A DNA stretch of 64,000 nt from Streptomyces nymphaeiformis (GTDB lineage Bacteria > Actinomycetota > Actinomycetes > Streptomycetales > Streptomycetaceae): the NCBI RefSeq assembly GCF_014203895.1, contig NZ_JACHJY010000015.1:62001-126000 (forward strand), read 5' to 3'. The first letter of the stretch is position 1. Each line of letters begins with the position of its first letter. Under the pieces are notes generated by a model. That model saw only the letters and a list, made by a program, of their open reading frames with translations, did no database searches and was not told the DNA's origin. The position numbers and the translations under genes are program-made. Shown here piece after piece: positions 54,545 to 62,781 of the stretch.

Positions 54545-55345
54545 GGCCGCGCACGGTGCCGGTCCTGAGTCTCCTCGACACCCGTCCCTTCGCCCGCTAC
54601 GGCTACGTCGAGTACGCCGACGCCCGCGCATACGGGCAGCAGGCGGCGGAGGCGGTCACCGCCCTGCGGGCGCTGACGGCGAGCGGCCGGGCCGCCGACG
54701 CGGTGGAGGTGGCCCGCGAGGCCCTGCGGGCCTTGGAGCGGACGTACGGGGAGACCGACGACTCGGACGGACTGATCGGGGAGGTCGCGAACGGCCTGGC
54801 CGAGGCCCACCCGGAGGGCCTGCCCGACCGCCCGGCCCGATCCGGTGGAGACCGCCGGGTGGCTCTTGAGCCACCTGCTGGACGACGTCGACGACGCCAC
54901 GGACACGGACCTGTTCGACCACCGGTAGGTGCCGGGTGAGCCGGGCATGGCCCGGGCCCACCCCTGGGTGGTGGCCGCCTGGCGGGCCAACCCCGAGGGG
55001 TGGGCGGAGAAGTCCCTCATGGAACGTCTCCTGAAGGCGGACGGCGGCAGCGTGGACGCGCTGGTCACGATCCACGCTGCGGGCCTCGCCCCGAACGGCC
55101 ACGCCCACCTCTTGATCGCCAGGGAGCTGGAGGCGGCGGGCCGCACGATCGAGGCCCTGGAGTGGGCCGAACGCGGCCTGCGGGAGGCCGAGTCCGCCTG
55201 GGGACCGGACGAGGAACCGGCCACCTTCGTCTGCGAACGGTACGCGCGGGCCGGCCACCCGGCTGACGTGGTCACCGTCCGCCATGACCTGCGGCGGGCC
55301 CGCCTCCCGCCGACCGCGTACCGGCAGCTGCCAAGACAGACCAGA
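54545..55345 (+). pseudogene. C-terminal fragment of a SWIM zinc-finger family protein
   Basis: Helical-repeat region with RYGYVEYADARAYGQQAAE, VTALRALTASGRAADAVEVA, GEVANGLAEAHPEG, then after a frameshift near 54830 VETAGWLLSHLLDDVDD, an in-frame TAG at 54926 where GAG would be expected, and PGEPGMARAHPWVVAAWR, AEKSLMERLLKADGG, HLLIARELEAAGRT to about 55345. This resembles the C-terminal half of Streptomyces SWIM zinc-finger proteins. Truncated, frameshifted and stopped. Confidence 0.7.
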
Positions 55346-55357
55346 CCCGATGCCTCC

Positions 55358-57454
55358 TCAACGGGCGCGGCGGACGCGGGCGAGGACCAGAACCGCGTCG
55401 TCGGCCGGCGGGGCGGGCAGCAGGCTCGCGAGGATGCGGTCCGCCGTTGCTTCCAACGGGCCTGGGGACCTGCCCAGTTCGGCGCGCAATGCCTTCAGAC
55501 CGACCTCGAGGTCCGCGCCTCGTGTCTCGATGAGGCCGTCGGTATACAGGGCGAGACTCGCGTTCCCGGGGAGTTCGATCTCGATCGTCCGGAAAGGACA
55601 GCCGCCGACGCCGAGAGGGATTCCCAGGACGTCGTCGATGGTCTCCACTGTGCCGTCCGGCCGGAGTACCAGGGGCGGGGGGTGGCCGGCGCTGGCGATG
55701 CGGGCTCCTCCGTTTTTCGGGTCGTAGACGATGTACAGGCACGTCGCCAGCTCGATGTCGGCCTCCCGGGCGCATGCGTCGAGCTCGGTGAGGAGGTCGT
55801 CGGGCTCGCTGTCGTGCCTGGCCAGAGCCTTGGTGGTGATACGAAGGCGGCCCATGGCTGCGGCGGCCGACACACCGTGCCCCATCACGTCGCCCACCAC
55901 TAGGGCGACTCGGCCGTCGGACAGGCTGATCACGTCGTACCAGTCTCCGCCGACCTCGGTGATCCGACTGCCGGGTACGTACCGGTGGGCCACGTCCACG
56001 TACGGGCTGGTCGCCAACGCGCTGGGCAACAACGCCCGCTGCAGGGTGAGGGCGATGTCCTGGACGCGGCTGTACAGACGGGCGTTGTCCAGGCAGATCG
56101 CAGCCCGTGAGGCGAGCTCACCGGCCAGGCTGACATCGTCCCGGGTGAAGGCCGGCCGGCCCGTGGACCGGCCGAACATGGCGATTCCCTGGACCGTACC
56201 CCTGGCGATGAGCGGGGCGACGAGGACGCAGGCCAACCCGCTCTCGGCGAAGAGCCGTGAGCGTGACTCGATGAGGACGGTCCGGGCCAGGAGCTCCTCG
56301 TCCACCACGGCGGAGACGGCGCGACCGGTCCTCAGCATGTCGTGGATGACGGAGCCGGGCGGATACCGCACCGTCTCCACCCCGCTCACGAGTTCGGTGG
56401 CCGGAGGGGGCAGGATCGTCCCGGAGGCGATCCTGCGGGTGAACAGCGGTCGCGCCGGGTCGAAGTCCTCTGCCTCGTCCATCCACTCCACGACTTCGAC
56501 CACGGCGCCGTCGCAGAAGTCCGGCATCGAAGCGTCGACCAGCTCCTGGGCGGTGACGTTCACGTCCAGGGTGGTCCCGATGCGAGTGGAGGCCCCGTCC
56601 AGCAGAGCCAGCCGTCGACGGCTGGCGGTGGCTTCCAGGATGGCCTGTTCCCGGTCGGTCACGTCCAGCATCAGCCCGCCCACTCCGGGGCGCGAGCCGA
56701 CCGCCTGGCTCAGGGGGAAGAAACTCACCGACCGCACCTGATCACGGTCCGGATGCCCCCGCGGACGCATGCCCACCAGGGTCCCCACGACCGGTGCTCC
56801 GCCCAGGGCGACGCCGCGGAGCATGCGCTGGTACTCGCCACCGTCGGACATGATCATGATTTCGTCCATGCGCCGCCCGAGGTGGGCCTCGATCGGCAGA
56901 CCGTCCATGTCGGCGAGCGCCTGGTTGAGGTGGACGTACCGGAGGTCCTGGTCGAGCATGACCAGACCGATGGGGCAAGTCTCGAAGAGGGCGTCGAGGA
57001 AGGCGAGGTTGGTCTTGACCCGATCGAGCTCGTCACTACGGCTCGCCAGGACCATCACCACCGAAGGTCCGCCGGATCCGGTCACGGAGAAGGCCCGGAA
57101 GCCGCAGTCGAAGACGGTGCGGTCACGATGCCGGGCCGGCAGCCGCCCCCTCCAGTAACCCTGGGTCCGGCCTCGCTCGGTCAGCCGGGAGCACGGATCG
57201 GGGGCACCCGGGGGCCCGTCGGCGAAGAGAACGGCGCCGGGCCTCGACAGGACGGCGGTGGCGTCATATCCGAAGAGGTCCCGCGCGCCGGGCCCCCAGT
57301 AACAGACGAGGTCCCCGTCATCGAGGCCGAAGACGGCCACGGGCACGTGCTCGAGCAGCGTCCCCGGCTCGGACCAGAACGGGCCGTGGATCTCCTCGCC
57401 CCCCGGCCGAGCCGATGGCACGAGATGTCCCCTTCCACTCGCGGTTCCATCCAT
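55358..57454 (-). CDS. PAS-PAS-GAF-SpoIIE phosphatase
   Basis: 698 residues from ATG 57454; the frame is open 86 codons further up but composition changes there. Two PAS-like domains (~20-120; ~130-265, with GLVMLDQDLRYVHLNQALADM), GAF (~285-450), SpoIIE phosphatase (~480-690) with GGDWYD, VVGDVMGHGV and PADDAVLVLA. No HATPase and no membrane span. Cytoplasmic sensor for an unknown signal. Divergent from a second, larger SpoIIE-type gene at 57802. Confidence 0.9.
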   Translation of the reverse strand: MDGTASGRGHLVPSARPGGEEIHGPFWSEPGTLLEHVPVAVFGLDDGDLVCYWGPGARDLFGYDATAVLSRPGAVLFADGPPGAPDPCSRLTERGRTQGYWRGRLPARHRDRTVFDCGFRAFSVTGSGGPSVVMVLASRSDELDRVKTNLAFLDALFETCPIGLVMLDQDLRYVHLNQALADMDGLPIEAHLGRRMDEIMIMSDGGEYQRMLRGVALGGAPVVGTLVGMRPRGHPDRDQVRSVSFFPLSQAVGSRPGVGGLMLDVTDREQAILEATASRRRLALLDGASTRIGTTLDVNVTAQELVDASMPDFCDGAVVEVVEWMDEAEDFDPARPLFTRRIASGTILPPPATELVSGVETVRYPPGSVIHDMLRTGRAVSAVVDEELLARTVLIESRSRLFAESGLACVLVAPLIARGTVQGIAMFGRSTGRPAFTRDDVSLAGELASRAAICLDNARLYSRVQDIALTLQRALLPSALATSPYVDVAHRYVPGSRITEVGGDWYDVISLSDGRVALVVGDVMGHGVSAAAAMGRLRITTKALARHDSEPDDLLTELDACAREADIELATCLYIVYDPKNGGARIASAGHPPPLVLRPDGTVETIDDVLGIPLGVGGCPFRTIEIELPGNASLALYTDGLIETRGADLEVGLKALRAELGRSPGPLEATADRILASLLPAPPADDAVLVLARVRRAR

Positions 57455-57801
57455 TATCCGGACACCACGGGCATTCCGCGGCGCGAAGTGCGCCGTGGCG
57501 AGGACTGAGCCGAGAGAAACGCCCCCGGCCGCCGGTGGCCGGCTCAGCACAGCAGGGCGGAAACGGCGGCCGTCACCTCGTGGCGCCCGTCCCGTCCACC
57601 CCTCCACTTCCCTGAACCAGCATGACTTCCTGCACGGCGTGTGGGCGTGGGGGATCCACATCAGCGCGGCGGCGGCCCGGATCCCGCCCGCGCCCCCCAC
57701 GCGCCACGCCACACCCTCGCTCTGCGGAGGGGACCCAAATCGCCGGCTCGGCGACCGTCCCTCCCCGCTGCCGACGGCCCATAGAGGTTAGAAAATAAAG
57801 T
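57455..57801. other. Divergent intergenic region, no gene recognised
   Basis: 347 bp between two divergent SpoIIE-type genes. The last ~25 bp before 57802 are AT-rich (GAGGTTAGAAAATAAAGT), giving a weak ribosome site and a possible -10. No other structure seen. Confidence 0.5.
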
Positions 57802-60636
57802 ATGAGCGCCCTACTTGGACACATCCGACGTCGGCTGCTCGGCTCGACCACGAGCTCTTCCTCTCCCCCTCGGCGTCCCCGCTCAGAAAGCCACCAGGAG
57901 CGTCAGGAGCACGCCCAGCCCCCCAAGGGAGGGGCGCGGCGGCCGCAGCGTCTGTCCTCCCTTCTGAGCGTGCGCAGCGTGGCCGGCGAGGTGTTCCTCC
58001 TGCAGCTGGCCGTCGTGGTGCTGCTCGTCGCCGCCGCGGTGGTGGCGCTCGTGGTGCAAGCCCGGAGCGCCGGCATGGTGGACGCCCGGCACCGTACGCT
58101 CGCCGCCGCCGGAACGTTCGCGGAATCTCCGGGAATCGTCGCGGCCCTCCGCAGCCCCCATCCGAGCGCAGCGCTACAGCCGAGCGCCGAGGCGGCCCGG
58201 AAGATCGCCGGGGTCGACGGCATCAACGTGTACACACTCTCCGGGGTCACCCTCGCCCACAGCGACCCACGGCAGATCGGGAAGCACGTCGTCGGCCCCT
58301 TCTCCAAGGCGGCGGCCGGCCAGTCCTTCACCGAGACCTTCGAAGGGTCCCTGGGACAGTCCGTGGTGTCGGTGGTCCCCGTCAAGGACTCCGACGGCCG
58401 CGTCATCGCCATCGTCTCCTCCCCGGTCACGGTCCAGAACGTGCAGAGCATGGTGAACCGGCAGCTGCCGGTCGTCCTCGGCAGTGCAGCCGCGGTGCTC
58501 GCCCTGTCCGCGGGCGGAACCGCTCTGGTGAGCCGTCGGCTGCTGCGCCGGACCCATGGCCTGGGACCGGCCGAGATGACGAGGATGTACGAGCACCACG
58601 ACGCGGTGCTGCACGCGGTGCGAGAGGGCGTGCTGATCATCGGCGGCGGCGGACGGCTGCTGCTGGCCAATGACGAGGCGCGGCGGCTGCTGCGTCTGCC
58701 CGTGGACGCGGAGGGCCTCACCGTCACGGACCTGGGCCTGGAGGAGGGAATCGCCGAGCCGATCGCATCGGGCCGTTCCGCGACCGACGAGCTGCACATG
58801 GCAACCGATCGGCTGCTGTCGGTGAACATCCGGCCCACCGCTCCCTACGGGCAGGCCGGGACCGTCGTCACGCTGCGGGACACCACCGAGCTGCGGGCGC
58901 TCTCCGGCAGGGCCGAGGTGGCCCGCGAGCGGCTGAAGCTGCTCTACGACGCGGGGGTGCGGGTGGGAACGACGCTGAACGTCGAGCGCACCGCGGAGGA
59001 ACTGGCGGAGGTGGCGGTCCCGCGGTTCGCCGACGTGGTCACGGTCGACCTGCTGGACCCCGTGCTGCGCGGCGAGGAGCCGACCGAAGCGAGCACCGAG
59101 ATGCGCCGCACCGCCGCCGTCGGCCTTCAGGGCGACCATCCGCTCTACCCCGTCGGCGAGCTGATCCGGTTCGTTCCCACCAGCCCCATGGCGGCTGGGC
59201 TGGCCGACGGCCGTGCGGTCCTGGAGGCGGACCTGCGCGTCACCCACGGCTGGCGGACCCAGGACCCGGCCAACGCCCTGCGGATCCTGGACCGCGGCAT
59301 CCACTCCTTGATCGCCGTGCCCCTGCGGGCCCGGGGCGTGGTGCTGGGGATGGCCGGCTACTGGCGGGGGCAGGACTCCCCGCCGTTCGACGAGGAGGAC
59401 GTGTCCTTCGCCGAGGAGCTGACCGCCCGGGCGGCACTGGCCGTCGACAATGCCCGCCGCTACACCCGCGAGCACACCATGGCCGTCACCCTGCAGCGCA
59501 GCCTGCTGCCCCGGGGCGTACCGGAGCAGTCCGCCGTCGAGGTCGCGCACCGCTATCTGGCTGCACAGGCCGGTGTGGGGGGTGACTGGTTCGATGTCAT
59601 CCCGCTGCCCGGCACCCGGGTGGCCCTGGTGGTCGGCGACGTCGTCGGCCACGGTCTCCACGCAGCCGCCACCATGGGCCGCCTGCGCACCGCCGTGTAC
59701 AACTTCTCCACCCTCGACCTGCCCCCGGACGAACTCCTGAGCCACCTGGACGAGCTGGTCGCCCACATCGACACCGACGAGCAGGAGTGGCAGGGGATCA
59801 CCGGAGCCACCTGCCTGTGCGCCATCTACGATCCCGTCTCGGGGCAGGTGACGGCCGCCACCGCCGGGCATCCGGGCCCCGCTCTGGTCCGCCCCGACGG
59901 GACCGTGTCCTTGCCCGAGGTGCCGATCTCCCCGCCGCTGGGCCTGGGCGAGGGCCTGCCCATGGAGACCATGACGGTCACCCTGCCCGAAGGCTCCCGG
60001 CTGGCACTCTTCACCGACGGGCTGATCGAGAGCCGCGACCGCGATCCGGACGCGGGCCTGGCAGCGCTGCGCGCCGCCCTGGCCGGGCCCGCCCGCACCC
60101 CGGAGGAAACCTGCACCGCGGTGATCGACGCGATGCTGCCCACCAGGCCCAGCGACGACGTCGCGCTGCTGGTGGCCCGCACCCGCCGACTGGACCCCGC
60201 TCGGATCGCCGAGTGGGACGTGCGGCCCGACCCTGCGGCGGTGTCCCCGGTGCGCAACGCCTGCGCCCGCCGACTGGCGGACTGGGGCCTGGAGGAGATC
60301 GCCTTTACCACGGAACTCATCCTCAGCGAACTGATGACCAACGCCATCCGCTACGGCACCGAGCCCATCCGGGTGAGGCTGCTGTACGACCGCAGCCTGA
60401 TCTGCGAGGTCTCCGACGGGTCCAGCACCTCCCCGCACCTGCGCCGGGCCGAGGCCACCGACGAGGGCGGTCGCGGCCTGTTCCTCGTCGCGCAGTTCGC
60501 CGAGCGCTGGGGCACCCGCTACACCGCCCGCGGCAAGATCATCTGGAGCGAGCAGGCCCTCCTCGACGGGGCCGCACCGCCCGCGATGGATCTCGGGGAG
60601 GCGCTCCTGGCCGGGTGGGACGACGAGGGGTTCTGA
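57802..60636 (+). CDS. Membrane Cache-PAS-GAF-SpoIIE-HATPase sensor phosphatase
   Basis: 944 residues. A basic Ser/Pro-rich N-terminus, helix (FLLQLAVVVLLVAAAVVALVV, ~63-84), an extracytoplasmic CitA/DcuS-type sensor (~90-215; GVDGINVYTLSGVTLAHSDP), second helix (LPVVLGSAAAVLALSAGG), PAS (~250-365), GAF (~385-545), SpoIIE phosphatase (~565-795; GGDWFD, VVGDVVGHGL, PSDDVALLVA) and anti-sigma-type HATPase (~805-925; SELMTNAIRYG, GRGLFLVAQFAERWG). The sensor half is that of carboxylate-binding kinases, so a small organic acid is a plausible ligand. Confidence 0.92.
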   Translation: MSALLGHIRRRLLGSTTSSSSPPRRPRSESHQERQEHAQPPKGGARRPQRLSSLLSVRSVAGEVFLLQLAVVVLLVAAAVVALVVQARSAGMVDARHRTLAAAGTFAESPGIVAALRSPHPSAALQPSAEAARKIAGVDGINVYTLSGVTLAHSDPRQIGKHVVGPFSKAAAGQSFTETFEGSLGQSVVSVVPVKDSDGRVIAIVSSPVTVQNVQSMVNRQLPVVLGSAAAVLALSAGGTALVSRRLLRRTHGLGPAEMTRMYEHHDAVLHAVREGVLIIGGGGRLLLANDEARRLLRLPVDAEGLTVTDLGLEEGIAEPIASGRSATDELHMATDRLLSVNIRPTAPYGQAGTVVTLRDTTELRALSGRAEVARERLKLLYDAGVRVGTTLNVERTAEELAEVAVPRFADVVTVDLLDPVLRGEEPTEASTEMRRTAAVGLQGDHPLYPVGELIRFVPTSPMAAGLADGRAVLEADLRVTHGWRTQDPANALRILDRGIHSLIAVPLRARGVVLGMAGYWRGQDSPPFDEEDVSFAEELTARAALAVDNARRYTREHTMAVTLQRSLLPRGVPEQSAVEVAHRYLAAQAGVGGDWFDVIPLPGTRVALVVGDVVGHGLHAAATMGRLRTAVYNFSTLDLPPDELLSHLDELVAHIDTDEQEWQGITGATCLCAIYDPVSGQVTAATAGHPGPALVRPDGTVSLPEVPISPPLGLGEGLPMETMTVTLPEGSRLALFTDGLIESRDRDPDAGLAALRAALAGPARTPEETCTAVIDAMLPTRPSDDVALLVARTRRLDPARIAEWDVRPDPAAVSPVRNACARRLADWGLEEIAFTTELILSELMTNAIRYGTEPIRVRLLYDRSLICEVSDGSSTSPHLRRAEATDEGGRGLFLVAQFAERWGTRYTARGKIIWSEQALLDGAAPPAMDLGEALLAGWDDEGF

Positions 60637-60758
60637 GAACGCGCCGGTACGGCAGCCGTAGGGAAGACAGCGGACACCACCGTCTGGGACTGCGCTGCCG
60701 AGGCCGCCGCACGTACGCTGGCCTCGATCAGTACGCGACCGCCCGTTATGGAGCCTTT

Positions 60759-61901
60759 GTGCCCGCACCTCGTCTCCGGACAGCCTTCGTCGCCGCCTGC
60801 CTGGTCCTCGCGGCGCCCCTCGGCGCCTGCGGAGACAAGTCCACCACCGCGCCCAGAGCACCCGCGGTGGCCACCTCCGCCGCGGACGCCGGCGGCATGG
60901 CGGCACTGACCACAGCGGCGAAGAAAGAGGGCTCGCTCCACACGATCGCGCTCCCGAGCGACTGGGCCAACTACGGCGCAGTGATCGACGGCTTCGAGAA
61001 GAAGTACGGGATCAGGGTCACGAGGGAGAACCCGGAAGGTACCAGCCAGGACGAGATCAACGTCCTGAAGGAGCACAGGGGCGGAGGCCGCGCCCCCGAT
61101 GTGATCGACGTGGGGGGCTCGTTCGCGCAGTCCGCGGCACGTCAGGGCCTGCTCGCTCCGTACAAGGTCGCCGCGTACGACGAGATCCCCGAGGAACAGA
61201 AGGACGACCGGGCCCGCTGGTACAACAACTACGGCGGTTACATCTCGATCGGCTGTGACGCCAAGCGCGTCAAGACCTGCCCCGCGACCTTCGCCGACCT
61301 GCGCAAGCCCGAGTACAAGGGCAAGGTCGCGCTCAACGGCAACCCCACCAAGTCCGGCTCCGCCTTCGCCGGGGTCTACGCGGCGGCCCTGGCGAACGGG
61401 GGTTCCTTCGACGACGTCCAGCCCGGCATCGACTTCTTCGCCGAGCTCAGCAAGAACGGCAACTTCATCCCGGTCGAATCCACCCCGGCCACGATCGCGA
61501 AGGGCCAGACACCGATCAGCATCGACTGGGACTTCCTCAACCTCGGATACGCCGACGAGTTCCGCGAGAATGGCACGGACGTCGACTGGCAGACCGCCAT
61601 CCCCTTCGACGGCAGCTTCGCTCAGTACTACGCGAACGGGGTGAACAAAGACGCTCCGCACCCCGCGGCGGCACGTCTGTGGCAGGAGTACGTCTTCAGC
61701 CCGGAGGGCCAGAACCTCCGGCTCGGCGCCTATGCACGCCCCGTCCTCATGGACGCCATGGAGAAGGACGGCACCCTCGACAAGGCCGCCGCCGAGAAAC
61801 TGCCGACGGTCGAGGGCACGCCGACGTTTCCGACGGAGGCGCAGAGGGAGAAGGCAAGAGAGACCGTCAACCGCGGCTGGGCCGAGGCCGTCTCGAGCTG
61901 A
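60759..61901 (+). CDS. Polyamine/iron-type ABC substrate-binding lipoprotein (orphan)
   Basis: 380 residues from GTG 60759 (ribosome site GGAGCC). Lipobox LGAC at ~residue 24. Family 1/13 solute-binding fold: AALTTAAKKEGSLHTIALPS, RAPDVIDVGGSFAQSA, WYNNYGGYISIGCDAKRV, TPISIDWDFLNLGYADEF. Probably binds spermidine/putrescine, iron or a phosphonate-like ligand. No permease or ATPase follows; the next genes are unrelated, so it is orphan in this window. Confidence 0.87.
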   Translation: MPAPRLRTAFVAACLVLAAPLGACGDKSTTAPRAPAVATSAADAGGMAALTTAAKKEGSLHTIALPSDWANYGAVIDGFEKKYGIRVTRENPEGTSQDEINVLKEHRGGGRAPDVIDVGGSFAQSAARQGLLAPYKVAAYDEIPEEQKDDRARWYNNYGGYISIGCDAKRVKTCPATFADLRKPEYKGKVALNGNPTKSGSAFAGVYAAALANGGSFDDVQPGIDFFAELSKNGNFIPVESTPATIAKGQTPISIDWDFLNLGYADEFRENGTDVDWQTAIPFDGSFAQYYANGVNKDAPHPAAARLWQEYVFSPEGQNLRLGAYARPVLMDAMEKDGTLDKAAAEKLPTVEGTPTFPTEAQREKARETVNRGWAEAVSS

Positions 61902-62003
61902 GGGCCAAGCGCGCTCCTGACCAGGCGTGCACCCGCTGGTCCGGGCCTCACACCGGTGACCACGGCACTCGCGGCCGCTGGCCGGCCCGACTACAGGCCA
62001 TGC

Positions 62004-62515
62004 TCACCGTTTGACGATCAGATCGAGGAGCTCGGCGAGCCGGTCCCTGACCGCCTCACGGTGGTGAAGGGCGTCCGGTGTCGACTCAGCGCTCGGCGGC
62101 ACGCCCCGTCCGCGAAGACATGGAGCATGCGCAGCGTGCGCAGGCAGTTGCCGATGCGCCGGGGCTGCTCCTTCAGGCTCCGGATGCCGGCCCGATCGTT
62201 CTCGATCGGCTACCCGTCCGGCGTGGGCCCGACCCGTCCTTCCGCACGTGTGAAACGCAGCAGTCGGGGGCGGTCGGTGAGCCCGCGGTGGAGCTGCTGG
62301 GCAAGGGCCGCCCACAGAGCGCGCTCCGCGTCGAGGTTCTCCGGCAGGATGAGGCCCATCTCCTTCAGGAGGTCACGCCGGTGCACGTCGAACGCCGCGC
62401 GTACGAGTTCTCCGTAGCCGAGGGCCGCCCGTACCGCACCGCGGTACGCCTCGACGCTGCATCGAAGTCCGGGATCCGACGAAGTGGATGCATGGACCAC
62501 AGCCTGGTTGCGCAC
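62004..62515 (-). pseudogene. Degenerate hypothetical gene
   Basis: One frame (62515-62210) reads VEAYRGAVRAALGYGELVRA, FDVHRRDLLKEMGLILPENL, AERALWAALAQQLHRGLTDR and stops. The remaining sequence to 62004 gives helical pieces in other frames (GNCLRTLRMLHVFADG; REAVRDRLAELLDLIVKR). It looks like one helical protein of about 170 residues broken by shifts. No family recognised. Confidence 0.4.
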
Positions 62516-62617
62516 TTCAGTCAGCCCCGAGCTGTCGCCCGACCGACAGTGCATGTCGGGCGCCACAGCCGCCGATGCCGGCCGGGCTCCATGTCTGCGA
62601 CGAGGACGTGACCGCTC

Positions 62618-62660
62618 CGGGAAGCGCCGGTGCGGCCTGGGAGGACACCGGCGCTTCCCG
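62618..62660. terminator. Hairpin upstream of the glycosidase end
   Basis: CGGGAAGCGCCGGT (62618-62631) pairs perfectly with ACCGGCGCTTCCCG (62647-62660), 15-base loop. Possibly a terminator or processing site between the degenerate gene and the glycosidase 3' end. Confidence 0.6.
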
Positions 62661-62737
62661 GCCAGCCGACGCCGGCGCCCACAGGACACTGGCGCGGGTT
62701 GCCCGGATTCGCCGACGCGTGACCCGGATACGGACGG

Positions 62738-62768
62738 AGGGCCGCCCACCGGCATGGTGGGCGGCCCT
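62738..62768 (-). terminator. Terminator of the glycosidase gene
   Basis: Perfect 13-bp stem AGGGCCGCCCACC (62738-62750) / GGTGGGCGGCCCT (62756-62768) with loop GGCAT, 14 bp after the stop at 62782. Confidence 0.85.
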
Positions 62769-62781
62769 CGTCGTCATACGG

